Shown: positions 43,440-52,598 of the stretch, one piece after another | Layout: the number at the start of each line of letters is the position of its first letter | How positions within the stretch are numbered: the first letter of the stretch is position 1 | Source of the DNA: CAWDMC01 sp963803295 | Lineage (GTDB): Bacteria; Acidobacteriota; Terriglobia; UBA7540 | Assembly (NCBI GenBank): GCA_963803295.1 | Contig: CAWDMC010000025.1 | Span: forward strand, 310,001-374,000 | DNA length: 64,000 nucleotides | Direction of reading: 5' to 3' | The notes under the pieces: generated by a model | The model's database searches: none | The model's input: the letters and a program-made list of their open reading frames with translations, nothing else | Told to the model about the DNA's origin: nothing | Program-made: the position numbers and the translations under genes

Positions 43440-44648
43440 CTACTTCGCTGCCTCAACCTGGATCGCCGCGACGTTGTTGCCCGCGCCGTCGAATGAGACC
43501 CGCCCGGAGATTCCGGCGAAGCCAACAAACCTTGCCAGTTCGTCGCGCAAGCGGGCGCGGTTGGCTCCGGAATGAGCGAAGGCCTTCCCGATCAGCATGA
43601 CGGCATCGTACGCCGCCGCGGCCTCGGGTCCTGGAGGAGTGCCGGCGCGTGACCGAAAGCGCCCGGCAAAGCTCTCGCGGGTGGCCTCGTCTGCTCCGGG
43701 ACGAGCGAGAGTCCATACACCTTCGGTCTTCCCGGTTGCAGGCGATAGCGCTTTTTCGCAGAGGAAGACGGGCACGCTGGCGTCCACCTGCCGTACCGCC
43801 CTTACCAACTCGCTCGCGATGGAGGCACCGGTCCAGACCACCACGGCTTGCGCAGTAGTGTTCTTCGGGGCACTCTCGTGGGTCGCGACTCCGGTTCCGA
43901 GGCGACTCTGGATAGCGGCGAATGTTCCGGCCAGATCCGGATTTTGGGCGTCGATATCGACGCGCTCTGGCGGGGACGCACCCAGCTTTGACGCAGCTCG
44001 CTCGAAGGCGGTCCCTCCCAGGCGGCCGTCATGGTCGCGCTCGCTGACCAGGAGGACTCTCTGGTATCCGCGCTCACGATAGATCACCTGGGCAAATGCC
44101 CCGGCTTCGGCCCTGTCGTCCGGCGAAAGGCGGAAGATCCAAGGCATGTTGATCTCGGTGGTGGTGCTGTCGGTGGCCAGCGCCAGAATAGGGACGCTGA
44201 GCTTGTTGCCGACCTGCTCGGCGAGGTGGGCCGTGCTGCCTTCGGCTGAGGTCACGACTGCGAGTGCGTCACGGTCGGTGATCAGCCGTACGAGCTCGCT
44301 TGAGGCCCGGCCCCAGGGTCCACTCTCATCGCCGACCACAAGCTCGAGCCGTGGTCCGCCGTCCTGCCGCGCGGCGAGATCCTCGATCGCCAGTCGTGCC
44401 GCCAGGACCAGAGCCTCTCCCTCGGACTGGCGCGGTCCCCTGAGCGGCGCGATCAGGCCAATCCTCACTTCCGGACCCTTGAGATCACGGGAATCCGCCC
44501 GGTCGGGACCGGCATACGCGATCCGGCTGTGATCGAGGGTGGCGTACGGAGCGGGCGAACCCGGCTGCTGGGCGACCGCGTCACCTAGGGAGATGATCGC
44601 GGTCGCCCAGATGAGGAAGGAGACGAGCGGGGGACGACGAGGACCCAT
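43440..44648 (-). CDS. Periplasmic branched-chain-amino-acid-type binding protein (Peripla_BP_6), second of two
   Basis: A 402-residue protein with a signal peptide (LVSFLIWATAIISLGDAVAQ). It has the type I periplasmic binding fold: IGLIAPLRGPRQSEGEALVL, ALAVVTSAEGSTAHLAEQ and PEAAAAYDAVMLIGKAF. Its ATG overlaps the stop of the preceding binding-protein gene by four bases. No permease or ATPase gene follows, so it is probably not a normal transporter part and may sense or carry a ligand for the operon's exported proteins. Its ligand is unknown. It is the last gene of the long minus-strand unit. Confidence 0.83.
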   Translation of the reverse strand: MGPRRPPLVSFLIWATAIISLGDAVAQQPGSPAPYATLDHSRIAYAGPDRADSRDLKGPEVRIGLIAPLRGPRQSEGEALVLAARLAIEDLAARQDGGPRLELVVGDESGPWGRASSELVRLITDRDALAVVTSAEGSTAHLAEQVGNKLSVPILALATDSTTTEINMPWIFRLSPDDRAEAGAFAQVIYRERGYQRVLLVSERDHDGRLGGTAFERAASKLGASPPERVDIDAQNPDLAGTFAAIQSRLGTGVATHESAPKNTTAQAVVVWTGASIASELVRAVRQVDASVPVFLCEKALSPATGKTEGVWTLARPGADEATRESFAGRFRSRAGTPPGPEAAAAYDAVMLIGKAFAHSGANRARLRDELARFVGFAGISGRVSFDGAGNNVAAIQVEAAK

Positions 44649-46051
44649 CAGCGGTTCTCAGCCTTAATCTCCGGAACCGAGCGGCCATTGCGGGCCTGCC
44701 AATAGACGAACTGGCCGTTTCGGACTTGCGTTAAGAAAATGGGCGCGACATCGTTAAGGGTGTAATCGAACATAGAAACACCGGCAACGCCGTCGTAAGT
44801 CTTGTTCCCGTACTCTCGAAGCGCGTCCATGATGCGGCCGCGATTCAAGCCCGCCTTCTGGATGGCCGCGACCAGAATGTTCATTCCATCGTAGGCATAG
44901 GCCGCATAGGAATCAGGGTCGGCGCCGAACTTCTGGCGATAGTGGTCGCGAAAGGTTTGCCACCTGTTGTCTGTGCGGGTGGGGTCGATCGGGGCAGTAG
45001 CGACCAGGCCTTCGGCAGCAGGTCCGGCGATAGTGAGCAGTTCCGGGTAAGCAACGCGGCTGCTCGCGAACACTGGCTGCTTCATACCCATGGCGCGCAT
45101 CTGCTTCAGGACTAGCCCTGCCTCGGGGTACTCGCCCCAGATCACCAAGCCGTCAATCCGGGCAGCTTGCATCATTCGCAACTGTTTGGAGAAATCCTTG
45201 TCATCCCGATTGAATTTCACCTCAAGGACAACTTGATGGCCCACCCGCCGAGCCTGATCCGTGAATTTCACGTCGCCGATGCGGGCGTAGCGCGCTTGGG
45301 TGCGCAGCAGGCCGATCCGCTTCAGATGGAGCTGATTGAAGACATAGTCGGCCAGCGCGTAACCCTGCTGTCGATCATCGGGAAAATTATGCATCAGCCA
45401 CGGTATGCGTGTTTCGGTCACGGTAGGATCGGTGGTGGCCGTGTCCATAATCGGCAATTCGACTTTAAGGCTGACCCGTAGCGCGATATGCGTGCTCTGA
45501 CCATCGACGGAACCGAGCATGGCCCAACAGTTCTCGTCGAACAACATCCTAACGATTTCCGAGGCTGTGTATCCCCAGCGAGCAGAGCGGTTGAATACTT
45601 CCCAGCTCTCATCATGATGGACCTTCAGAGCGAAGGGCTTACCGTGGTAACCACCATGCGCGTTGGCATCCTCGATGGCTAGCTGAGCGCCGTGTAGCAT
45701 GGGGACGCCAAAAAGGGACTCGCGATCGCGTTCGAGCGGGCCCATGAAGCCGATGGCGATTTCGCTCATCTTGCTCGGGTCGCCGTTCGGACGGCTGTTG
45801 GCGGCCCCCCAGTAGCTCAGCGTATCGGGATCGACGAACCATTCTTTGTACGGTTTGCTGAAGCGACGATAGGGCACTGCCGCATCCGGCATGTCGGCGT
45901 AGCGGGGCTCGCTCTTTCCCGCACCTGCCGCGGCTGGGGCGGGTTCGTTAGGGTTGGATTGCGCTTGAAGCCCTGCGCCCGCCGGAAACAGGACCAGAGG
46001 CAGGAACAGCGTCACGCGGGCAATGCTTCTGCACAGAAGGATGTTGTTCAT
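44648..46051 (-). CDS. Periplasmic branched-chain-amino-acid-type binding protein (Peripla_BP_6), first of two
   Basis: About 467 residues; the ATG at 46051 begins a signal peptide (RVTLFLPLVLFPAGAGLQAQ) and has a purine-rich GGACGGAG leader. The binding fold is clear in EIAIGFMGPLERDRESLFG, GAQLAIEDANAHGGYHGKPF and FGADPDSYAAYAYDGMNILV. An insert of about 60 residues before the fold (PYKEWFVDPDTLSYWG) is unusual for the family. It starts 28 bases after the DAHP synthase gene. With its partner it forms an orphan pair lacking ABC permeases. Similar orphan binding proteins accompany PQQ-type oxidation systems, but no PQQ enzyme is in the window. Confidence 0.83.
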   Translation of the reverse strand: MNNILLCRSIARVTLFLPLVLFPAGAGLQAQSNPNEPAPAAAGAGKSEPRYADMPDAAVPYRRFSKPYKEWFVDPDTLSYWGAANSRPNGDPSKMSEIAIGFMGPLERDRESLFGVPMLHGAQLAIEDANAHGGYHGKPFALKVHHDESWEVFNRSARWGYTASEIVRMLFDENCWAMLGSVDGQSTHIALRVSLKVELPIMDTATTDPTVTETRIPWLMHNFPDDRQQGYALADYVFNQLHLKRIGLLRTQARYARIGDVKFTDQARRVGHQVVLEVKFNRDDKDFSKQLRMMQAARIDGLVIWGEYPEAGLVLKQMRAMGMKQPVFASSRVAYPELLTIAGPAAEGLVATAPIDPTRTDNRWQTFRDHYRQKFGADPDSYAAYAYDGMNILVAAIQKAGLNRGRIMDALREYGNKTYDGVAGVSMFDYTLNDVAPIFLTQVRNGQFVYWQARNGRSVPEIKAENR

Positions 46052-46079
46052 GGGCTCCGTCCTTGAGATCGGCTTTTCG

Positions 46080-47003
46080 CTAGGCGCACGCCGCGCGGGC
46101 GGCCGTTTGCGAACTTTCGGCAAAGATTTCCTGCCGCTGTTTGAGGTACTTGATGATTCTCTCCAGGGTCAGGGGATCGATGGCTTGAGCGGCATCGCAG
46201 CGCGGTTTTGACAACCCCGGAGTCTCCGCCACCACTTCGATAATCAAGCCCTGGCTACCGAACTCGATGGCCGCGCGGCTGGCCGGCTCAACCATGGAGG
46301 CAACGCCGGTAGCATGGCTGGGATCCACAATGACCGGCAGGAACGTGCAGGCGCGCACTGCCGGAATGACGTTCAGATCCAGTACGTAGCGCGAGTATTC
46401 GCCTGAAGGATAAGCCTTGATGCCGCGCTCGCAGAGCACGATATCGTAGTTCCCTTCTTCCGCGATGTACTCGGCCGCGCCCATCCACTCACAAAGGCTG
46501 GCGGCCATGCCGCGCTTCAGCAGTACCGGCTTGTGCGCCAAGCCGACTTCCTTCAGCAGCGGATAATTCTGCATATTGCGCGACCCGACCTGCAGCATGT
46601 CAGCGTATTCGGCCACCATTTCCACCGTGCGCGGGTCCATCACTTCAGTGACGATGGGCAATCCGGTCACGGCCCGGGCTTCTTCGAGGATCTTCAGGCC
46701 TTCCAAGCCCAGTCCCTGAAAATCGTGCGGAGAAGTGCGAGGCTTGAAGGCGCCGCCGCGCAAGGCATCCGCTCCGGCCGCCTTGACGCGCCTAGCCACC
46801 TCGAGGGTTTGCTCAAAGCTCTCCACGGCGCACGGACCGGCGATCACCACCGGCCGTCCCGCGCCAAAGCACACCCCACCAACCTCAACTATACGGGTCT
46901 TGTGATCCCCGCCAAGGGCGCCGTACTGGGGGTTTGTCTCCCGGCTCAACAGAGGGCAAAGCCTCGGCAGGTCTTCCAGGCTCGTGGTTCCGGCGATTCT
47001 CAT
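46080..47003 (-). CDS. aroF: 3-deoxy-7-phosphoheptulonate (DAHP) synthase, class I beta
   Basis: About 307 residues; the ATG at 47003 has AAGGGG seven bases upstream. Signatures: VVIAGPCAVESFEQ, RGGAFKPRTSPHDFQGLG, LQVGSRNMQNYPLL, LLKRGMAAS and VDPSHATG. It condenses phosphoenolpyruvate with erythrose 4-phosphate, the first shikimate step. The N-terminal part before the barrel is short (about 40 residues), so the ferredoxin-like regulatory domain of AroF/DAHPS-beta enzymes is cut down and feedback control may be lost. Its location inside an operon of exported proteins is odd; it may be the housekeeping enzyme or a dedicated copy. Confidence 0.93.
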   Translation of the reverse strand: MRIAGTTSLEDLPRLCPLLSRETNPQYGALGGDHKTRIVEVGGVCFGAGRPVVIAGPCAVESFEQTLEVARRVKAAGADALRGGAFKPRTSPHDFQGLGLEGLKILEEARAVTGLPIVTEVMDPRTVEMVAEYADMLQVGSRNMQNYPLLKEVGLAHKPVLLKRGMAASLCEWMGAAEYIAEEGNYDIVLCERGIKAYPSGEYSRYVLDLNVIPAVRACTFLPVIVDPSHATGVASMVEPASRAAIEFGSQGLIIEVVAETPGLSKPRCDAAQAIDPLTLERIIKYLKQRQEIFAESSQTAARAACA

Positions 47004-47072
47004 AGCGATACCCCTTGGGCGCAAGGTCCCCGCGAGGCTTGTGAAACCAGCGTTCGCGCGCGGCGCTGCCAA

Positions 47073-47597
47073 TCATTCGCCGAAAGAATTGCTATCCGCT
47101 CGACCTTCACTGTCGAACATGGCGATGGCCTCTATTTCAACCAGCAGATCAGGCCGGCAGAGGATCGCTTGAATTCCGGTCGAGGCTGGCAGCGGGTTGA
47201 GACCCTGCTCTTTGAAAAATTCAGTGCGGATCTCATTAAATTGCTCGTAATCGCGCTCAATGTCGCGAAGATAGCAAGTGGTGCGGACGATGTCTTTCCA
47301 GGTCGCCCCTTCCGCCGCCAACAGGTCCGTGATGTTCTGGTACGTCCTTCGCAACTGCGCCCCGAAGTCGCCCACGTGAACGGTGCGCCCTTCCGAGTCA
47401 ATGCTGGCCGTACCCGAGATCAGGAGGATCGTTACTCCCTTGATGTCCAACCGCAGTGCTCTCGAAAAAGACGAGGGCTTGGGATAGTTGTAGGCTTCGT
47501 TCAAGGCCCGGCGTGCGCTCACCGCTTTTCGGGGAATAAGCTTGTGCGATTCGTCTTCGAGCCCTAACACTTCAGCGACCGCTTCTGGCGGAATCAT
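47073..47597 (-). CDS. RidA/YjgF-family protein with N-terminal extension
   Basis: About 174 residues; the ATG at 47597 follows AGGAGG and lies inside the end of the preceding gene. The RidA fold starts near residue 55 (GVTILLISGTASIDSEGRTV) and ends PASTGIQAILCRPDLLVEIEAIAM. Ordinary RidA proteins (about 130 residues) hydrolyse reactive enamines and keep an Arg near the C-terminal motif; here the Arg sits in LCRPDLLVEIE. The 50-residue N-terminal extension has no clear motif. It could be a RidA-like deaminase or a chorismatase-like relative, the latter noted because a DAHP synthase follows; the evidence does not separate these. Confidence 0.78.
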   Translation of the reverse strand: MIPPEAVAEVLGLEDESHKLIPRKAVSARRALNEAYNYPKPSSFSRALRLDIKGVTILLISGTASIDSEGRTVHVGDFGAQLRRTYQNITDLLAAEGATWKDIVRTTCYLRDIERDYEQFNEIRTEFFKEQGLNPLPASTGIQAILCRPDLLVEIEAIAMFDSEGRADSNSFGE

Positions 47598-48699
47598 GAG
47601 AGTGAGCCTCCTGTTGGGGATTGCGGATGCCATGGCTCAGACCCTGGGCGGTGGCCACCCAGATGTCGTCACCCTGGAAGTCCATGTTGAGGATGTAGTT
47701 GTGGGCGAGCGAGGTGGAGGTCTCCACCGTCGTCACCTTCTTGTCAGCAGCGGTCGTGAGGATCTCGCCGTGCTTGCCGTCCTGGCTGGGACGGTAAGTC
47801 ACCCACGTATTCGTCTTGAAATCGAGCATGCTCAGACCCTTGTCTGTGCAGGCCCACACCTCATTGCCGCGAGACTTGGGTGCGTTCACAAAATCGGAAG
47901 CCAAGCCGCTGTCGGTTGAGAGATAGTTATGCCAGTCGCGCCCGTCATAGCCGCTTAAGCCAAAATAAGTGGAAGCCCAGAACATGCTAGTGTCAGGATT
48001 GTAGGCAATATTGCTCACGATAATGTGAATTAGGCCTTGATTGCGGAACAGGACAATTTCCATCTCGCCATCTGGATCGGTATGGGGTTTCCAGTATTCC
48101 TTGGCGATATCGTATTCGAGAACTCCGCCGCCCCACACGGCGAAATACATCTTTCCCTTCCCTTGGGCGATGCCATAGGCCCATTGCTCTTCCATCGGGG
48201 CGTTCTTTTCGCTGAAGATCGACCACGAACCCGTGCGGGTATTCAAGCGACTGATCCCGCCGGCGGTTGCTGTCCATACGTTCTCATCCCGGACCGCAAC
48301 ACCGTAAATGATGTCATTGGCCAAGCCGCTCGTCAGGGTCGTGTAGTTCTGAAACTGCCCGCCAGAATACCGGCTTAGGCCACCAAAGGTGGCGATCCAT
48401 ACGTCTCCCGTGTTCTTGTCGGGCGCCACCCCCATCACCACTCGATTCGGTAGCCCATCCTTCACCTGAAAGACCCGCGAAATCTTCCCTTTCTCGATCA
48501 GAACCAAGCCGTCTTCCGTGCCGGCCCAGATGCGGTCTCCGTCTACGGTTACGCAAAACACCTTGTTATCCGGCATGCCGTTGGCGGTGGTGTAGTTCTC
48601 CCATTTCGTGTACAGGTTGGGGCGCTGGGCTGCGGCCGTGCAAAAGCAACCGAAGAGCGTCGCGCTGATCATCAACCATCTGCTGGTTCGGGCTCTCAT
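47572..48699 (-). CDS. Exported Reg_prop beta-propeller protein
   Basis: About 375 residues; the ATG at 48699 follows CGGAGA and begins a signal peptide (LMISATLFGCFCTAAAQ). Repeated motifs such as GDRIWAGTEDGLVLIEKG, GDVWIATFGGLSRYSGG and GNEVWACTDKGLSMLD are the two-component-regulator propeller repeat usually found in sensor kinases, but here there is no kinase domain. The protein is thus a free periplasmic propeller that could bind a ligand or another subunit. It overlaps the RidA-like gene by 26 bases and starts 26 bases after the cytochrome gene, so it belongs to the long operon. Confidence 0.82.
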   Translation of the reverse strand: MRARTSRWLMISATLFGCFCTAAAQRPNLYTKWENYTTANGMPDNKVFCVTVDGDRIWAGTEDGLVLIEKGKISRVFQVKDGLPNRVVMGVAPDKNTGDVWIATFGGLSRYSGGQFQNYTTLTSGLANDIIYGVAVRDENVWTATAGGISRLNTRTGSWSIFSEKNAPMEEQWAYGIAQGKGKMYFAVWGGGVLEYDIAKEYWKPHTDPDGEMEIVLFRNQGLIHIIVSNIAYNPDTSMFWASTYFGLSGYDGRDWHNYLSTDSGLASDFVNAPKSRGNEVWACTDKGLSMLDFKTNTWVTYRPSQDGKHGEILTTAADKKVTTVETSTSLAHNYILNMDFQGDDIWVATAQGLSHGIRNPQQEAHSHDSARSGR

Positions 48700-48725
48700 C
48701 GTTTCTCCGCTCTTTCCAAGAGACG

Positions 48726-50690
48726 TCAAAGGGTCTTCAAGTACTCCACCAGGTCGTTCAACTGTTCTTTATTCATATCTGTGGTGATGCCGTGCTTGTC
48801 ATCGTTGTTGAATACGGTCCAGATCTCTTCGAGCGTCACAGCCTCGCCGTTGTGCAGGTAAGGTGCGTCCTGATATACGCGGTCGAGTTGGGGGATATCG
48901 AAGGAACCGGAGGTATCGTACTTGTCAGCGCTGCCCACGTCGGTGCTCACCTTTTTTGTGTGGTGAGCTTCCGCGGGGTGGCAGCTGTAGCAGCGGTGGT
49001 CAAGTGGGATGGGTTGGCGGTCATTGGTTACCGTACGGTAATAAATTTGACGACCGCGTTCCTGGGCTTCAGTAAGCTGTCCGTCCGCTGACAAATGGCG
49101 ATTGGGCGGAAGTGGAATCGACTTGATGAAGGCGACAAGGTCCTCAACCTCCTCCTGGTTGAATCCTTCGGAACGAAAAAGGAACTTGGCGATGCGCGGA
49201 CCGCACTGTGTCTGGATATCAGGATTCTTGCCGTTCCATTTATACGGAGCCGTATCAGCAATGCCTCGCAAGGTCCGGTTCGCCACGCGATCGCGGCCAA
49301 GCTGCGGGGTTTCGAGGTTCCAGGAGAGACCGTCCAGGTGGTCCTCGGGATGACAGGTGGAGCAGGCGAACTGTCCCTGGAAACAGTAGCTGGCGTCATG
49401 AAAGAGCCTTTCGCCATGACGCAATGCAGAGACGCTCTTGGGACCACCCAGGTCAAGCGAGGCCAAGACCTGATGGCGGGAAACATCCACGACGCTGATG
49501 CTGTCATCCAGCCGGTTCGGAATGTAGGCAAAACGGCCCTCGGGTGAGATTGCCAGGTCACCCGGATCGTGACCGGTAGGCAGTCGATGGACCACGAAAG
49601 TGGGGGCGGAATCGAGACGGTTTGCCAGCTTGTCGGCGGGAACCTGCCGCATCCTGCTGGCGAGCTTCGCGGTGTCTATGACTGAGACGATTCTAGCCTC
49701 CGAAGCCGTCACCAAGGCGTAACGACCGTCCGGGGTGAAGGCCGCTCCGCGTCCACCTGCGTAGCTATAGTCGATATCGTCGAGCAGAACCTGGGTCACG
49801 CCAGATCGCCCAGCCGAGCTCAGGGCCGGCCGTATCACAGCGATACCGTGGGTTAGTACCCAGCCTTGCGGCACTTGGATGAGCGGGCCGAGGTTCTTCG
49901 GACGCATGAAAGGAACAAGCAGGTATCCGCCGAGAGTGGCAGGTGCTTCAGCAATCTGCTCGAGTTCGATCACTCCGGGAACGATGATCCGCTCGGCGAT
50001 CGTGCGGGTGCGGGTGTCGATCGCCATGATCTCGGAGACTGGAGGCTGATCGTAGGGTCCCAGGTGCGGCTGGATATTCGAGACGTACACGAATCGCCCG
50101 TCGCGCGAAAGCAGCACGTGTTGCGGATAGCGCGCCGTCGCAAGCCGCTTGAGATCCTGCCCTGCTTTGAGATCGATCACAGACACGTCGTCGCCGATAC
50201 CGTTGGCAACGTACAGCGTCTTGCCCGTGCGGTCGGTGGTCAGACCCGCTGGTCCCCAGCCTGCCTTCAGTGTCCGTCGCACCTGGAAAGTCCCCACGTC
50301 AATCTCGCTTACCGAGTCGCTCCATTCATTCGACACATAGAGCGTCTTGCCGTCGGGTGCTAGGGCAATGGCACGCGGCTTGTGTCCGACCTTTACCTGG
50401 CGCGTAACCTTCGGTGCGTTCGCGACCATTCCCGTCGTGGACGCAATGAGTATGCTGGGCCCGCCCGGTGCGCGGAGATCGACTTCGCGGACGGCATCGT
50501 CTCCATTGCAAACCACGTAGAGCTTGCGACCATCCGCGGAGAGCTTGAGATCAATCGGGTTGAGGTACTTAGGCTCAGTCGCCTTCCCTTCCTGAGCGTA
50601 AGCAGGAGGCCGGGAGAGCTGAGACGCCAGAACACAGCAACAGGTAACCGCGAGTACGGTTGCAACGGTTCTGATCCGGGAGGCTGTCAT
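48726..50690 (-). CDS. Exported YVTN beta-propeller fused to a MauG/CcpA-like diheme cytochrome c
   Basis: About 654 residues. The start at 50690 gives a compact signal peptide ending PPAYAQ; ATG 50726 is possible. The N-terminal 400 residues form a YVTN-type propeller (GKTLYVSNEWSDSVSEID, GKTLYVANGIGDDVSVID, GRFAYIPNRLDDSISVVD). The C-terminal part has two c-type heme sites: ACSTCHPEDH near residue 446 and CYSCHPAEAHH near 566, with the LHNGEAVTLEEIW ending of the cytochrome c peroxidase/MauG family. It likely oxidises a substrate or matures a partner in the periplasm. The fusion of propeller with MauG-like hemes is seen elsewhere in uncharacterised proteins. Confidence 0.85.
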   Translation of the reverse strand: MTASRIRTVATVLAVTCCCVLASQLSRPPAYAQEGKATEPKYLNPIDLKLSADGRKLYVVCNGDDAVREVDLRAPGGPSILIASTTGMVANAPKVTRQVKVGHKPRAIALAPDGKTLYVSNEWSDSVSEIDVGTFQVRRTLKAGWGPAGLTTDRTGKTLYVANGIGDDVSVIDLKAGQDLKRLATARYPQHVLLSRDGRFVYVSNIQPHLGPYDQPPVSEIMAIDTRTRTIAERIIVPGVIELEQIAEAPATLGGYLLVPFMRPKNLGPLIQVPQGWVLTHGIAVIRPALSSAGRSGVTQVLLDDIDYSYAGGRGAAFTPDGRYALVTASEARIVSVIDTAKLASRMRQVPADKLANRLDSAPTFVVHRLPTGHDPGDLAISPEGRFAYIPNRLDDSISVVDVSRHQVLASLDLGGPKSVSALRHGERLFHDASYCFQGQFACSTCHPEDHLDGLSWNLETPQLGRDRVANRTLRGIADTAPYKWNGKNPDIQTQCGPRIAKFLFRSEGFNQEEVEDLVAFIKSIPLPPNRHLSADGQLTEAQERGRQIYYRTVTNDRQPIPLDHRCYSCHPAEAHHTKKVSTDVGSADKYDTSGSFDIPQLDRVYQDAPYLHNGEAVTLEEIWTVFNNDDKHGITTDMNKEQLNDLVEYLKTL

Positions 50691-50731
50691 CGGACTTACT
50701 CGTCGACTTTGGTCAATCGAGATCATGGCCT

Positions 50732-52438
50732 TTAGTGTCCAGGTGCGCCGCCAGGCATGCCGACCGGTTCCGTTACCGTCAGTATCTGATCGGCTTTGAC
50801 GTGCTCCAGCACTTGCACGCTGCCACTAGGCCAGTGCACCGTCAATTTATCGACTTCGGTGTGCGAGCCGAGGCCGACGTGCGGGCGCGGGTCGCTCTGG
50901 GAAAGATAGCCCGTTCCGGAGTCTTTCTCCACGCTTTGCTTCAACTCGCCGGCGACACTTTCGATCCGAGCTCCAAACCCATCGCGGTTACTGCGAGTGC
51001 CGACCAGCTTAAGGCTCAGCCAATGGTTTCTGACCGCGGCAGGCTGTTTAGCGTGGATGAGAATGCCCGGTCCCCCCAGGACCACAATGAACCCGTCCAT
51101 CAGCCCATCGTTGTCATAATCGGCAAAGCCGGCGCCACGACCCACCTTCTTGAATTTGAAGTACTCGCCCGCTTTAGTGGAGACATCCTCGAAATTCCCG
51201 TCGCCCTTGTTGCGAAACAGCGAGTCTTCCATGGGAATGAGCCAGTGAAGTCCGCCATTCACTACGAAGACGTCTTTCCAACCGTCGTTGTCGTAATCGA
51301 AAACGCCATCACCCCAGGCGACATATTGCCCTGAAGACTGGGCCACACCTGTCTCCACCGTAGTATCGAGAAAGAACTTTCCGGTGCCCGGATTATGAAA
51401 CAGGCGGTGGTACCGCATATCCGAGACGAAGATGTCCTGCCAGCCGTCATTGTCGTAATCAGCGAAAATCGGACCCATGGCGGAGGTCGCTTCGCCGTTC
51501 GCGCCGAAGGCGACGTTGATATCGGGCGCGACGTTAGTAAAGGTGCCGTCATGGTTATTGTGGTAGAGGTAGCTCTCCATCGTGTCATTGGCCACGTAGA
51601 TGTCCTGCCAGCCGTCGTTATCGAAATCGCCGACCGTCATTCCCATAGCCCGGCCCAGCGGATTGTGAATGCCAGCCTTTTCGCTCACGTCGGTGAAGGT
51701 CCCGTCGCCGTTGTTGTGAAAGAGGCGGCTGGGGGTGCCCTCATAATCGAGCACACCCGGGAAGGCATCGGCCGTATAGAAGAGACGATAGTTCGGATCG
51801 AACTTCAGGTAGTTACCCACATAGAGGTCGAGCTTGCCGTCGTGATCGTAGTCAAGAAAAGCGGCGCCGACACCCCAGTACGGATTGTCCACTCCCGCCT
51901 TAGCGGTCACGTCGGTGAAAGTGCCGTTGCCGTTGTTGTGATATAGAATGGCCGAGCTGTAATTCGTGACGTAGAGGTCCTCGAAACCGTCGTTATCGTA
52001 GTCGCCGACAGTCACACCCATCGCGAAGCCTTTGCCTGCGACCCCAGCTTGAGTGGTAACGTCGGTAAAGGTTCCATCACCGTTGTTCCGATAAAGGTGA
52101 TTGGTCGCATCTACGCCATCCGGTTTGGAGTGATTGGTATTTCCATCGATAAAACGGCCGCTCAACGCATACAGGTCGAGTAGGCCATCATTGTTGTAAT
52201 CGAACCAGGCACATCCGGAACCGGTTGCTTCAAGAATGGAGCTCAGTTTCTGCTCACCGAAGGAATGCCGGAAGTTGATGCCAGATTTCGCAGTAGCATC
52301 ATCGTAGTTCGGCAGTGAGGCGGCCGCGGCGTGTTTGCCATTTGAGTTTGCCCGTGTCTGGGCGGTGCTGCGCACTCCCGCAACCAGCAAGGCTAAGATT
52401 CCGATTTCCAGCCCGACGCTAGCCCAGCTCTTCTTCAT
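50732..52438 (-). CDS. CRTAC1-like FG-GAP/VCBS protein with ASPIC/UnbV domain
   Basis: About 568 residues; the ATG at 52438 follows GAGAG and begins a signal peptide (LEIGILALLVAGVRSTAQ). The long open frame upstream is not used. Repeats such as CAWFDYNNDGLLDLYALSG, GDYDNDGFEDLYVTNYSS and GDFDNDGWQDIYVANDTM are FG-GAP calcium-binding propeller repeats. The C-terminal ASPIC/UnbV domain has NRDGFGARIESVAG and the ending HVGLGSHTEVDKLTVHWPSG. Members are secreted and may bind polysaccharide or protein; the human homolog is cartilage acidic protein 1. It is second in the long operon. Confidence 0.88.
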   Translation of the reverse strand: MKKSWASVGLEIGILALLVAGVRSTAQTRANSNGKHAAAASLPNYDDATAKSGINFRHSFGEQKLSSILEATGSGCAWFDYNNDGLLDLYALSGRFIDGNTNHSKPDGVDATNHLYRNNGDGTFTDVTTQAGVAGKGFAMGVTVGDYDNDGFEDLYVTNYSSAILYHNNGNGTFTDVTAKAGVDNPYWGVGAAFLDYDHDGKLDLYVGNYLKFDPNYRLFYTADAFPGVLDYEGTPSRLFHNNGDGTFTDVSEKAGIHNPLGRAMGMTVGDFDNDGWQDIYVANDTMESYLYHNNHDGTFTNVAPDINVAFGANGEATSAMGPIFADYDNDGWQDIFVSDMRYHRLFHNPGTGKFFLDTTVETGVAQSSGQYVAWGDGVFDYDNDGWKDVFVVNGGLHWLIPMEDSLFRNKGDGNFEDVSTKAGEYFKFKKVGRGAGFADYDNDGLMDGFIVVLGGPGILIHAKQPAAVRNHWLSLKLVGTRSNRDGFGARIESVAGELKQSVEKDSGTGYLSQSDPRPHVGLGSHTEVDKLTVHWPSGSVQVLEHVKADQILTVTEPVGMPGGAPGH

Positions 52439-52598
52439 ACGTCTCTCGTTATGCCCTCTACAAGTAGCATCGCAAATGCATTTGCCTCGACAGCGCCAGG
52501 GCATGGCTTCAGCCGTGCCCTGACGAATGCAACCGCTAACTTCCGCAACTGCTTCACGATGCTGCATAGCCGGGTGCCTCACGTCCTCTTCAGCAGTC

